The notes beneath the pieces are model-generated. The model saw nothing but the letters and a program-made list of their open reading frames with translations, made no database searches and was not told the DNA's origin. A stretch of 64,000 nt of DNA from Bdellovibrio bacteriovorus (GTDB lineage Bacteria; Bdellovibrionota; Bdellovibrionia; Bdellovibrionales; Bdellovibrionaceae), in the NCBI RefSeq assembly GCF_001592755.1, contig NZ_LUKF01000016.1:372001-436000 (forward strand). The letters run 5' to 3'. Position numbers and translations under genes: made by a program. This document shows, piece by piece, positions 34,166 to 43,426 of this stretch. Within the stretch, counting starts at the first letter, position 1; every line of letters begins with the position of its first letter.

Positions 34166-34918
34166 CTATCCTTCTTTGATGACGGTCTGAGGACTTAATC
34201 CCCAGGATTTCAGAATTTCGATTTCATCGGCGGCCGACGTGGCCTTTTTGAATTTAGCTCCTGATTTTCCGCTCACACGGTTTTGGCAAGAAGGCCAATT
34301 CTTGTGACGATAAACCAGGCCACCGATATTGCTCAAGTAACTGAAAGCCTCTTTCTTTTCACCCGGCGCACGCATTTCTGGCAAAGCCGTGTCGGCGGGA
34401 ACTTCCAGCATGTTGATGGGATAAGAGCTCAAAGGTCCCTGATACAAAGACACGTAATCATTTTTTGAAAAGGCGACGGCGATGCGATCACAGCGTTCAT
34501 TGCCCGGCGTGCCCACGTGACCGCGCGAATATTTCCACTCAATCTTATTACCGGGACCGCGCGCTTGAATGAGCTGCGCCAGTTCTTCCCAAATATCACG
34601 ATTGGAAACATCCGCACCTTCCGCCGTTTTCCAACCGCGTTTTTTCCAGCCCCAAATCCATTGCGTGATTCCACGAATCAAGTAAGTGGAGTCCGTATAA
34701 AAATGCACAGGACCTGGCACAGCAGAAATAAACTTCAGCGCCTCGACAGCGGCTGTCATCTCCATGCGGTTGTTCGTCGTAGAGCGTTCTCCCGCACCTA
34801 GTTCTTGCACCTGATCATTCGGCAAAAGCACAATGCTTCCCCAGCCACCGGGACCGGGATTTCCTGAACAAGCGCCATCAGAGAATATCAAAATATAATC
34901 GCGTACTTTTATTGCCAC
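34166..34918 (-). CDS. rnhA: ribonuclease HI with C-terminal hybrid-binding-like domain
   Basis: 250 residues from GTG at 34918. Residues 8-150 are RNase HI with the four catalytic acidic residues in SDGACSGNPGPGG, NNRMEMTAAVEAL, YTDSTYL and GTPGNERCD, plus the basic protrusion GWKKRGWKTAEG. The enzyme cuts RNA in RNA-DNA hybrids. After a ~40-residue linker, residues 195-245 (FSYLSNIGGLVYRHKNW, CQNRVSGKSGAKFKKATS) match the pattern of the hybrid-binding (viroplasmin-like) domain that sits at the N-terminus of eukaryotic RNase H1. Here it is C-terminal, which is unusual. Confidence 0.9.
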   Translation of the reverse strand: MAIKVRDYILIFSDGACSGNPGPGGWGSIVLLPNDQVQELGAGERSTTNNRMEMTAAVEALKFISAVPGPVHFYTDSTYLIRGITQWIWGWKKRGWKTAEGADVSNRDIWEELAQLIQARGPGNKIEWKYSRGHVGTPGNERCDRIAVAFSKNDYVSLYQGPLSSYPINMLEVPADTALPEMRAPGEKKEAFSYLSNIGGLVYRHKNWPSCQNRVSGKSGAKFKKATSAADEIEILKSWGLSPQTVIKEG

Positions 34919-35075
34919 AGCTCATGGTCATCGCGCGCTTTTCTTATGTCAATGCGCTGGATGCCAGAGACGGGCCTCTGACCAATACTTAGACAGGTAA
35001 ATCTTATCAGGCTGCAATTTAGGGCCGTTGGCTTCTGGCACCCTCCCTGCAAAATAATCCCGAAGGAGAGTGTTT

Positions 35076-35924
35076 ATGTCTTTTGCTATGCGCCCCCTTA
35101 TCGGATTTTTGACGACAGTCTTGCTGGCAAGCCAGGTCTTTGCCAATGCATCTGTGACGTCTTCGACGACGCTAGTACAACAACCGAAAAAACAAGGGCG
35201 CATGTGGAGTGGATTCGTCAATGCCAGTCGCTCGACAAGTCTTTATGACTTTGAAGACGGCACTCGCCAGGACGCTATGGACTATATGATGCGTCTGAAT
35301 CTGAAGTTGAACGACAAGTTTTCTATGCGCGTTCAAGGTGGTTATTCTCAAGATTTAAAATATCCTGAAAACAATGATTTCTCGGACACGTCTGTCAGCT
35401 TGGGGCGTGCGCCCATGGCTTTGGGTAAAACGATTATGTTGGGTTATCGCGTAGCTACGGGTCTTCCTACTTCTAAGGATTCTCATACTCGTCAAAATCT
35501 GATCGCTTCGCTTTCAACAACCGTGAACGGCATGATCAATCCAGACCGTCTTATTTCGGGACTGGACATCGCGGGTTCAATTTCGGCAGGTCGCAACTTC
35601 CATCAGTATGAAACTGCTTTGGATGGCCGTGTAAATACGCAATGGACTTCATCGCAGATGTTTTCGATGGCGTACACTTTTACTACGGGCATTTCTGTAT
35701 CCGCTGAATTTCTTCACCGAAACACATGGTCTTACCAAAACGTGATGCGCGACAGTTTCGAAATGACTCAAGAGATTGGCTATGAAATCAATCCCACTTT
35801 TTCGATTGCCGCAGGCCACACAAACTCAGGTTCTTCTTTAAAACCTAACGGCGATGACTCTAACGTGCAGTTGATCAACGAAAACACTTCACTTGTTTAC
35901 GCCTCTGCAACTGTAGTCTTCTAG
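35076..35924 (+). CDS. outer-membrane beta-barrel protein
   Basis: 282 residues. A signal peptide (MSFAMRPLIGFLTTVLLASQVFA) is followed by alternating amphipathic strands (MRLNLKLNDKFSMRVQGGYSQ, TIMLGYRVATGLPTSK) and ends SLVYASATVVF with the terminal phenylalanine typical of BAM substrates. AAGGAGAG lies just upstream of ATG 35076. About 12-14 strands could be drawn. Function unknown. Seven bases later starts a secreted HAD-like gene on the same strand. Confidence 0.82.
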   Translation: MSFAMRPLIGFLTTVLLASQVFANASVTSSTTLVQQPKKQGRMWSGFVNASRSTSLYDFEDGTRQDAMDYMMRLNLKLNDKFSMRVQGGYSQDLKYPENNDFSDTSVSLGRAPMALGKTIMLGYRVATGLPTSKDSHTRQNLIASLSTTVNGMINPDRLISGLDIAGSISAGRNFHQYETALDGRVNTQWTSSQMFSMAYTFTTGISVSAEFLHRNTWSYQNVMRDSFEMTQEIGYEINPTFSIAAGHTNSGSSLKPNGDDSNVQLINENTSLVYASATVVF

Positions 35925-35931
35925 GACGGCC

Positions 35932-36720
35932 ATGAAAGCCTGGTTGGTAGCACTTCTTCTTACTCTAAGCTTCCAACCCGCGTGGGCCGGCACTCCTCTG
36001 GACATTGTCTTTGATATCGACTGGACCACCTTTTACACCGTTCATTCCGAAGACCCGAATGAACGCAGCTCTAAGAGCATTCAAATAGAAGGTAAAACCT
36101 ATCGACCCACCGACCACCTCACGGAAGTCATCGAACATCTTTTAAAAACTCATCCAGATATTCGCATCAGTTTTTTTAGTGGTGGAACCCAGTCACGCAA
36201 TATGACTTTACTTGAAAGTGTGAAGCTTTCTGATGGTCGGTCCCTCGTCGATATCAGCCACCGTATTCTGTCTTATGGGGATCTGACCGTGGTGTCTCAA
36301 AACAAGACTTTGAAATTCTCCGAGCAGCACAAAAAAGTTTTGAATCAAGGAATTCCCGACTGGAATCCCAAGAACACTCTTCTGATCGACGATCAGCCTG
36401 AATTCGCCGTGAAGCCTTTAAAGTCCGTTTCTTCTTTAGGTCATTTCAACTTCCAACAGAAATTTGATGTTTCACGAGCTGGAGAAAAATTCTTTCCGGC
36501 ATCCGAGATCGAATGGAAGATGGAGCGCAACAAAGCTCTTATCTGGTTGGCTCTTTTAGAGAACGCCATTGCAGAGTCTGCGCGCACAGGAAAAGATTTT
36601 TCATCCGTCGCCCAAGAGCTGTGGACTCGGGACTCAAAAAATCCTTTCATTTTAAAACAAGGGCAAGACCTGCTTCCTTCCTTGAAGGGACAGGCCTGCC
36701 GCAAGATTTTCGCACTCTAA
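35932..36720 (+). CDS. secreted HAD/NIF-like hydrolase
   Basis: 262 residues with a signal peptide (MKAWLVALLLTLSFQPAWA). The mature start DIVFDIDWTTFYTV carries DxDxT, the nucleophile motif of HAD phosphatases; FFSGGTQSRN may be motif II (Ser in SGG) and LLIDDQPEFAV motifs III/IV (the DD pair). The set resembles the FCP/NIF-type phosphatases but with a tryptophan inside DxDxT. A HAD enzyme in the periplasm is relatively uncommon; AphA-type acid phosphatases are one precedent. Probably co-transcribed with the barrel gene ahead. Confidence 0.75.
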   Translation: MKAWLVALLLTLSFQPAWAGTPLDIVFDIDWTTFYTVHSEDPNERSSKSIQIEGKTYRPTDHLTEVIEHLLKTHPDIRISFFSGGTQSRNMTLLESVKLSDGRSLVDISHRILSYGDLTVVSQNKTLKFSEQHKKVLNQGIPDWNPKNTLLIDDQPEFAVKPLKSVSSLGHFNFQQKFDVSRAGEKFFPASEIEWKMERNKALIWLALLENAIAESARTGKDFSSVAQELWTRDSKNPFILKQGQDLLPSLKGQACRKIFAL

Positions 36721-36722
36721 AT

Positions 36723-37454
36723 TTACTGCATTTCTTTTAAATACTTCAGAGTTATAAAGTGCATTGCCCGTGTTTTATCAAAATGTATCGAATACTTTTG
36801 CGGATAATAGCCTAGATGGGTGAAGGTCTTTGGCAACATCAGCTCTTGCTCGAATTTCTTTTTCTTTAACAAAAACTCTCGCGTGATCATCGGCTCAATG
36901 AATATTAAATTTGCGTCGTAATAGCCATAGATGTAAGTGGTCGTAAAAGGCTTGCCGTTGTACTCTGGCGAACGCATATCCACCCAGTGCCAACCCATTT
37001 GCGGAACGCCTTCGGGGCCACCGACATAGAACGGTGGAAGCTTATCGGGATCCGGTTGCTTCAAACAGATTTCACGATCGGCGCCCATACAAGTGATCGC
37101 TTTGCGAGTTGTCTCATCAATAAAATAAAAGTGAAAATCGAAGTGAGGTCGGTTGTAAATACCATCAGGCTCATGACCGTGAGGCATCCAATTAATGACC
37201 ATGTGATTGTAAGGCGGGATGTTCAGAATGGACGGCAATTTTAGTGTGTACTCACCTGGCTCATGTTGAGGCAAGGCATTCAAAGCTCCATCCGTAAGCG
37301 CCAAGCCGACAGAATAAGGAGTGCCATCTTCTCCGATATCTGCGAAGGCCTTCGCAGTTCCCTCTCCCATCGCCACGGCATCCCCGTATACGATAAATCC
37401 GTGGGCGTAGATCGCTAGAAAAAATAGTCCGCAAAAGACAAAAATCCCTCTCAT
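36723..37454 (-). CDS. secreted TTHB210-like (DUF5602-type) protein
   Basis: 243 residues with a signal peptide (MRGIFVFCGLFFLAIYAHG). The motif stretch WMPHGHEPDGIYNRPHFDFHFYF has several histidines that look metal-binding, followed by PPFYVGGPEGVPQMGWHWVD, a pattern I associate with the TTHB210-like/DUF5602 family. Two cysteines (CMGADREIC) may form a disulfide. Function of the family is not known. Convergent with the HAD-like gene, three bases apart. Confidence 0.7.
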   Translation of the reverse strand: MRGIFVFCGLFFLAIYAHGFIVYGDAVAMGEGTAKAFADIGEDGTPYSVGLALTDGALNALPQHEPGEYTLKLPSILNIPPYNHMVINWMPHGHEPDGIYNRPHFDFHFYFIDETTRKAITCMGADREICLKQPDPDKLPPFYVGGPEGVPQMGWHWVDMRSPEYNGKPFTTTYIYGYYDANLIFIEPMITREFLLKKKKFEQELMLPKTFTHLGYYPQKYSIHFDKTRAMHFITLKYLKEMQ

Positions 37455-37605
37455 AAATCCCCCTGCTTTTCAGAATGAAATCCGAGATTTAATTCGACGA
37501 CAAGCTTCCACGAGGACCGGTGTTTTAAATCAGAAAATCAGTGTCTCATTTTGAGATCTCCCTGAATTGTCCCCTGTATATTCTGTGGACGGCTTGTCTG
37601 CCTGT

Positions 37606-37660
37606 AATGCATTTAATTCACGGCCGCAACCAGAAGCTCGTGGCACTTTCAATGCATTTA
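37606..37660. promoter_or_regulatory. repeated AATGCATTTA boxes upstream of the large metalloprotease
   Basis: The 292 bases from 37455 to 37746 separate the TTHB210-like gene from the metalloprotease. Inside are two identical 10-base boxes, AATGCATTTA at 37606-37615 and 37651-37660, each holding the palindrome AATGCATT, spaced 45 bases (about four helix turns). Upstream at 37546-37558 is a small TCTCA/TGAGA repeat. These are candidate operator sites; no clear sigma-70 or FliA promoter was recognised. Confidence 0.4.
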
Positions 37661-37746
37661 TATCCCTTAAGGAGAGTGTCTTTGTTCTAGGCCCATATAT
37701 TCGATGTGGTGCTATGAGCAGTGACAATTTAGGAATGGAGAGAAAA

Positions 37747-40700
37747 ATGGCTCACAAACCTCAGTACACAAAAGCATTTACGGCTTTGTTGACCTTCGCC
37801 CTCGTGGCCGCGGGTTGTACGAAAAAGCGTGATGCGACTTTACCGGATTCAGAAGCTCTAGAGATCTTTGCGATTTCAGACTTCGCGACCCCGTCGAGTG
37901 AAGGTTTTAAAGCCATCGCAAAAGCCAGCGCCCGCGAGAAGTCTTTGGTTGAAGCAGCTAGCAATAAGGCTTCAAACGAAAAAGGTTTAGTTGCGGTCGA
38001 CACATCAGAATCTTCCATCCCTCAACGTTTGCGCTTCATGTTTGAAAACCTTGAAGTTTCCGGTCAGGAAGCCCAAGACTTCAAAATCGTGTTCGGCGTA
38101 GATTCCAAATTTGTTACGGCCTACAAGCTCACAACGAATGTTGAAAGCTTGACCCGCCTAGAAAAACAACTCGCTGTCTCTCCAAGCGAAGTTCAGCTTT
38201 CTATTGATTTACAAAAAGCCACTTCCTCTCAAGCTAAAAAAGAAATCATGAATAAGATGGCGACGGCGCAAAAAGCTCGTTCGGCTTCTTTATTGAACCG
38301 CGCTAACATCAACGTTCTAGTTCCACTTTTCAAATATGAAATTGCTTCTAAAGGTGTTCTGGAAAGAACAAAAAATGAACTCAGAGAAAGCACTTCGACA
38401 TTGAAGTTGCGTGAAACTGAGTTCAGCCAGGCCACTCATATTCGTTTGAATATTACTTCTGACGCTCGTAAGGATGTAGGCAGCGTCGACCAAAAAGTCG
38501 AAATGGACCAAATCTTCACGATGGAATCCTTGGATAACAAGATCCATAGGGCTGCAGACCTTCAATCTCGCTATAACTTCAACATGAAGTTCGTAGCTGA
38601 CGATTCTCAAGTTCTTACTAAGCTTGATTCTGACGATATGAAAGTTTACGAACTAACAACGGTAGGTTCTTTGTCTGACGATGAAAAACGTCTTATCAAT
38701 ACAGGTCGCGCAGCGGGCGAAATCATTCGTTGCTCTGACTCTGGCGTGACTTCTGCGGATAAGAACTGTGTTCTTCGCTTGGTGGCGAAGGTTCCAGTGA
38801 CTTATAAAAACGCTCGTCTAGTGCTTGCAGACTCTAAAGATAATACTTCAAATAAAATCGAGCTTCAAAAGGTTACCAAAGCTCAGGCGCAAGGCTTGGT
38901 TGAAATCGCCCGCGAAGTACGTGCAGAGCGCGCTCGTCCTACGGGAATTATCGATCCATTGAATACAATTAAAGTAGCGGACCTTAAGGGTGAGTTTTAC
39001 TTCAGAAGAACTTTTGAAGATGCTTCTAACATGATGCTCGTGGGCAAGTCTGGTACAAGCGGTGACCTTTCCGTCGTGAAATTCGAACTTGAAAAAAGCC
39101 GTTTAGTAGTACGCAATCAAAAAGCTTTGATTCAATACGAAGGACAAACAGCGAAAGACAAAGAAGAGTTGATTTCAGTTCCGGTAAAATACTTCAAACT
39201 TGAGACTGTGAACGCTGATGGCGTAGCTCTTCAAGTTCCTAAATTAATTGAAGCGAAGCTTGAAGATGCAGAGTACGTAGAGATTGATTGGACTAAAAAT
39301 ACAATTCCTGTTGCCAATTCTCCATTGGCTTTTTTCGATGCTGGCGAGTGCTGGGCTGCAGCGACTTCTCAACAAGTCACTGACATGGACATGCGTTTAA
39401 ATAGCGATGGCATCCTGAACTTCTCTTTGTCTGGTTCTTACACTGTAAAACCAGGTTGCCATAACGCTCCGACGACAAATAACTATGCTTTGGGTTGGAA
39501 TGTTCAATTCAACTACAACGTGATCGAGCGTCTTTCATTCAAAAAACGCACGAATGCGCAAGTTGACGATGCTCAATGGGCACCGAACATCGCTCCCAAC
39601 GTTCAAAGCTCTTTGAACTTCGCAACATTCACTATGGGTGAAACAATCACTTCTACTGATGTTCGTCCAGGCCGTGAGAACAGCGAAGTGTACCGTCCCG
39701 TGGTTCATGACTTCCGTAACGGCAAAGTATTGCACTACTGGGTTGGCGGTTTGAAAAATGCTCCTTCTGACAGAAAAGCTCTTATCACTCAGGCAGCGGT
39801 CGAGGTTGTGGCTGAGTGGAATGAAGCTTTCCGCAAAGCTTTCAAAGGTACGAACCTTGAGCGCTCTGGTGACTACATCGTTCTTCACACGGGTGATGAT
39901 GATACAGGTCACTTGGGTGACTTGGACCGCAACTACTTATGGTTCTTTGACCAACCGACTGAAAACGGTCTTTTGGGTGTAGCTCAACCGGCACCAAATC
40001 CATACTCTGGTACAATCATCGCGAACAACGTGATGGTTTACTCTGGAAACTCTGAGATGGAAATCCGTCGCATGATGGAATCTTACAAAGAGTCTCGCGA
40101 ATACGAAAAAATGTTGGACGAAGCAAAACAAGAGGCTTTGGCTGAATTCCAAAAAGAATTGGCAGCTCAACAGCAGCAACAAGGCTCTTCAGCAGCAGCT
40201 GAAGGTTCAGCAGGTGCGGCTTCAGGTGCTGCAGCAGCTGAAAAAGTGAGATCTTTGACGAAGTCTTACGGTTCATTCGTACAGAAATTAGTGTTGTCTT
40301 CACGCCCAGTGGCGGCTCAACGCTTCTCTTCTAAGTTCGCTTCGAACGTAGCATCTAAAAAAGCAGGCAAGTCTTTGCAAGCTAAGATTCTAAAAGGACG
40401 CAGCGTAGTCTCTGAAGCTAAAGTAAATTCAAATAAAGACTTCACTCGCAGTGTATTGGAGGCTGCTCTTTCTCAGGAGTTGGAAAACGATCCAATCATG
40501 TTGGAAGCTATCATTGCTCGTGAGTTGGCTCGCACTGAAAATGGCATGTCTCAACAAATGAAACAATTGTTGTTGAAACAAGCTCAAATGAAAGAGATGT
40601 CTGCAAGATTTGATCAACAAGCTAAAAAACGTGGCGGTTGCTTCTTGTACACGCGTGCAGAATACAACGACAAGTTCCTAAGCTCAGATTTTAACACATT

Positions 40701-42822
40701 ATTCAAAAAAGAGATCAAAGCGACTTTATTGCATGAAGTGGGTCACGCGATCGGTCTTGTGCACAACTTCAAAGGCTCTTTTGACAAAGCTAACTTTAAC
40801 TTCCCAGGTGAAAAGACAAACCGTAACTATACATCTATCATGGACTACATCGCAGCTCCTGAAATGGAATACCAAGGCCCAGGTACATACGACGTGCATG
40901 CATTGCGCGCGGCTTACACAGGTTTGGTTGAGTTGAGTGAAGATATCAAAGCTATGGTTGCTAAAACTGGTGGTGTATTAACTAACCAATCTAAAGTGTC
41001 AGTAAACACGGTAGCTGGTCAGTTTATCTCTTTCCAAGACGTTAAGAAAATCTTAGGCTTCAGATATTACTCTGATATGGCAAGACAAACTGTCGCGCAA
41101 ACAGGACTTTTGAAACATTACGGTCAATGTAACGACATGGAAGTAGGAAATGAACCAGGATGCCAACGCTATGATCAAGGTGCCTCTGCGGTAGAAGTTG
41201 TTAAAAACGAAATCCAAAACTACCACAGATCTTATGCGACATCTTACCATGCAGCTGATCGCTTGAACTTCGGCTGGCCGCAAAAAGTAAACGTGATCAG
41301 AAGCTCTATCTCTAGATTCACGACGATTCGCTCTTACTTGGATCATTACTTCAAGATGGTGATCTACCGTACAGCATTGTCAGACGCTGAAATGGCTGAC
41401 TTCCGTGAGGCTTCTCACCTTGGATACGACTTCTTCCACGAAGTGATCCGTATCCCTGACACGAACTTGGCTTTCGGTAACTCGAAAGAAGAAATCAAAC
41501 AACGTTTGATCCCAGTTCCATACATGTTGAACGAACCAGTTATGCAAAACGGTCAACAAGCTGTCGATGCTAACGGTCAACCGGTGTTTAAACAAACTCC
41601 TGACGTGCGTATCCTTGAAGCTCGTCGTGTTTACGATGCGGCTCCGGCTCCGATGAGCGATCGTTTGGATACTTTGGGTATCGGTTACGACAAACAGTTC
41701 GCTCTTAGATACTTGTTAACTGCAAATCCTGCAGCTATGACTGATGACTCTCAAACGGGTTGGATTGGTTACAATGAATTCGAACAGTATTTCTTAGGCG
41801 TTCAACATGCGGCTCAGTCTCAAAACATGTTGACGCTTCTTGAAATCATCTCTGGAACACTAAACTCAGGGTTTGTAGACAAGTACCACAACTTACAAAC
41901 GGTTGAGTTGCCAGTGAACGTAAACAGAAGCCTTTTGGATTCTGCAACATTGGGTGGCTTGGCTGATACCAACCAATACCGCTATCCAGGTTTGGATACT
42001 TTCGCAGAGTTCTTCAAAGTGGGAACTTTGAAAGGTGGAAAAACTGTAAAAGATCGTTTGATGGCAACTCGTTACGGTCAGAGTTCAAAATCAGCTGCGG
42101 GTGTTAAGTTCTTCGCTGCTGACAATGCGATCGGTGCGCAGGTTCTAGTAAATAAAGCCGCTCGTAAAGGAACACTGTTAGAAAATAGGGAGACTTTGAC
42201 TCAGGGTATGTTCCAGATGATCCAAGCGGACATGGAATTGAGTGCGAAGGTAGCTGCAGTTAAGAAAGCGGACGAAAAGTTGAAAGACAAAGCGTTTGCA
42301 GACATTGTAGCTTCTTCTGAAGAGTTAAAAGCACTAGCTGCCAAGGGTGACGCAGCAGCAGCCGAGCTTGTGATGACATTGACAGCTTTGAATCAAAACG
42401 GCGCGATCGTGTCTGCTGATGAGATCAAAGCAAATCCAAACTTCGCTTTGGATAAACAAGTGTTGATGTTAAGAAGCATGACTAGCAGATCTATGTCCTA
42501 CTTCACGCAAGTAAAACCAATGCTTGAGCAAGTTCCTCTAGAGCAGTTGAACAACGTATTGCAACAGTTGGCGGGTTTGAAATCAAACAACACGACTCTT
42601 GCAAATTCATTGGATTTGCTAGCGCTAGGTCAGGAAGTTTTAGTTCAAGCCGTGTCTTCAGTACAAATCGTACTTAAAGACCGTGGCCCAGTATCTGGTG
42701 ATGTGGTGATGGGATTGATGATGGATGCTTCTCCATTGTCGAGCTCACAACAAAACTTGATGTACGCGATCGAAGATCTTGCTCGCTACACAAGCATCTT
42801 GAACCCTGAGTACATCTACTAA
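37747..42822 (+). CDS. giant lipoprotein zinc metalloprotease (metzincin-like)
   Basis: 1691 residues from ATG 37747 (GGAGAG five bases upstream). Signal peptide with lipobox ending at Cys-24 (LVAAGC). The N-terminal ~500 residues are unclassified, helical and beta-rich. The protease motif HEVGHAIGLVH at 996-1006 is the metzincin HExxHxxGxxH, followed by NFKGS and a Met-turn SIMDY at about 1030; this matches bacterial zinc-dependent metalloproteases with DUF4953-like C-terminal parts. A Gln/Ala/Ser-rich stretch (about 800-835) precedes it. The C-terminal 400 residues are helical. Likely anchored in the outer membrane and acting on proteins. The gene starts far from neighbours and ends in a strong terminator. 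Confidence 0.9.
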   Translation: MAHKPQYTKAFTALLTFALVAAGCTKKRDATLPDSEALEIFAISDFATPSSEGFKAIAKASAREKSLVEAASNKASNEKGLVAVDTSESSIPQRLRFMFENLEVSGQEAQDFKIVFGVDSKFVTAYKLTTNVESLTRLEKQLAVSPSEVQLSIDLQKATSSQAKKEIMNKMATAQKARSASLLNRANINVLVPLFKYEIASKGVLERTKNELRESTSTLKLRETEFSQATHIRLNITSDARKDVGSVDQKVEMDQIFTMESLDNKIHRAADLQSRYNFNMKFVADDSQVLTKLDSDDMKVYELTTVGSLSDDEKRLINTGRAAGEIIRCSDSGVTSADKNCVLRLVAKVPVTYKNARLVLADSKDNTSNKIELQKVTKAQAQGLVEIAREVRAERARPTGIIDPLNTIKVADLKGEFYFRRTFEDASNMMLVGKSGTSGDLSVVKFELEKSRLVVRNQKALIQYEGQTAKDKEELISVPVKYFKLETVNADGVALQVPKLIEAKLEDAEYVEIDWTKNTIPVANSPLAFFDAGECWAAATSQQVTDMDMRLNSDGILNFSLSGSYTVKPGCHNAPTTNNYALGWNVQFNYNVIERLSFKKRTNAQVDDAQWAPNIAPNVQSSLNFATFTMGETITSTDVRPGRENSEVYRPVVHDFRNGKVLHYWVGGLKNAPSDRKALITQAAVEVVAEWNEAFRKAFKGTNLERSGDYIVLHTGDDDTGHLGDLDRNYLWFFDQPTENGLLGVAQPAPNPYSGTIIANNVMVYSGNSEMEIRRMMESYKESREYEKMLDEAKQEALAEFQKELAAQQQQQGSSAAAEGSAGAASGAAAAEKVRSLTKSYGSFVQKLVLSSRPVAAQRFSSKFASNVASKKAGKSLQAKILKGRSVVSEAKVNSNKDFTRSVLEAALSQELENDPIMLEAIIARELARTENGMSQQMKQLLLKQAQMKEMSARFDQQAKKRGGCFLYTRAEYNDKFLSSDFNTLFKKEIKATLLHEVGHAIGLVHNFKGSFDKANFNFPGEKTNRNYTSIMDYIAAPEMEYQGPGTYDVHALRAAYTGLVELSEDIKAMVAKTGGVLTNQSKVSVNTVAGQFISFQDVKKILGFRYYSDMARQTVAQTGLLKHYGQCNDMEVGNEPGCQRYDQGASAVEVVKNEIQNYHRSYATSYHAADRLNFGWPQKVNVIRSSISRFTTIRSYLDHYFKMVIYRTALSDAEMADFREASHLGYDFFHEVIRIPDTNLAFGNSKEEIKQRLIPVPYMLNEPVMQNGQQAVDANGQPVFKQTPDVRILEARRVYDAAPAPMSDRLDTLGIGYDKQFALRYLLTANPAAMTDDSQTGWIGYNEFEQYFLGVQHAAQSQNMLTLLEIISGTLNSGFVDKYHNLQTVELPVNVNRSLLDSATLGGLADTNQYRYPGLDTFAEFFKVGTLKGGKTVKDRLMATRYGQSSKSAAGVKFFAADNAIGAQVLVNKAARKGTLLENRETLTQGMFQMIQADMELSAKVAAVKKADEKLKDKAFADIVASSEELKALAAKGDAAAAELVMTLTALNQNGAIVSADEIKANPNFALDKQVLMLRSMTSRSMSYFTQVKPMLEQVPLEQLNNVLQQLAGLKSNNTTLANSLDLLALGQEVLVQAVSSVQIVLKDRGPVSGDVVMGLMMDASPLSSSQQNLMYAIEDLARYTSILNPEYIY

Positions 42823-42835
42823 TATGAATCTTCAA

Positions 42836-42876
42836 AACGCGGCCCCCGCTCTCTCCTGGGGGTCGCGTTTTTTTTA
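42836..42876 (+). terminator. rho-independent terminator
   Basis: AACGCGGCCCCC pairs with GGGGGTCGCGTT (one G-T pair), ten-base loop, then a long T-run. It ends the metalloprotease gene. Confidence 0.92.
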
Positions 42877-42900
42877 ATTTTAAAACCACGGAGTCTATAA

Positions 42901-43383
42901 ATGAAAAAATCAGTTCTGATGGGTCTTTTATTATTAGGAAGCTCCTCGGCCTTTGCGGGCGTTCAAGATTACATTGGACGTTATGATTTACAGCGCGAAG
43001 AGCTTAAAGACGGGACCTTCTGCTATGAAGGTTTAATCGTTAGACAAGAGGGCAAAGAGCTTTCTCTTTATCGCTCTGACATCACAGATTTCGCCCTGGT
43101 AAAAAGTGAACTTAATTCTTCACGCGAAGTCCGCACGTCTCACGGCGAAGCCATGACGACAACTAAAGGCAAAGACTCCGTCACTTTGAAAGACGATGGC
43201 AGTTTAGTTTTTCAATTTAGCGGTATCGAAAGTATCTTGGGAGTTCCCGCTTCGCGAGTTAAAGACGCGGTCGCTTTGAAACTTTCCGATGATAAGAACA
43301 CTCTTTTTGCCGTTCGTAAAACAGCCGATGGGCTTGCCGGTCTCAACCGTGGTGAAGCTCGCTGCGTTTATAAACGTCAGTAA
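42901..43383 (+). CDS. 160-residue secreted hypothetical protein
   Basis: Signal peptide MKKSVLMGLLLLGSSSAFAG, then ~140 residues with strand-like segments (YIGRYDLQREE, LIVRQEGKELSLYR, SLVFQFSGIES) and two cysteines (FCYEG and RCVYKRQ) near the ends. It resembles small lipocalin-like or beta-sandwich periplasmic proteins in shape, but I cannot place it in a family. The gene lies between two terminators and so should be transcribed on its own. Confidence 0.75.
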   Translation: MKKSVLMGLLLLGSSSAFAGVQDYIGRYDLQREELKDGTFCYEGLIVRQEGKELSLYRSDITDFALVKSELNSSREVRTSHGEAMTTTKGKDSVTLKDDGSLVFQFSGIESILGVPASRVKDAVALKLSDDKNTLFAVRKTADGLAGLNRGEARCVYKRQ

Positions 43384-43395
43384 TTTCTTGAAAAT

Positions 43396-43426
43396 AAAAA
43401 GGGAGCTTTCGAGTTCCCTTTTTTTT
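43396..43426. terminator. bidirectional rho-independent terminator
   Basis: A5 GGGAGCT, TTCG tetraloop, AGTTCCC, T8 (one G-T pair). It lies between convergent genes; the stop codon of the PilZ gene on the minus strand overlaps its T-run at 43425. Confidence 0.9.

Noticed and set aside
34949-35221. 90-codon minus-strand frame upstream of the barrel gene
   Set aside because: Antisense to the start and signal peptide of the barrel at 35076, no ribosome site or family resemblance.
37567-37746. 60-residue N-terminal extension of the giant metalloprotease
   Set aside because: It would place a charged, proline-containing segment before a clear lipoprotein signal peptide, and the ribosome site GGAGAG is right before ATG 37747.
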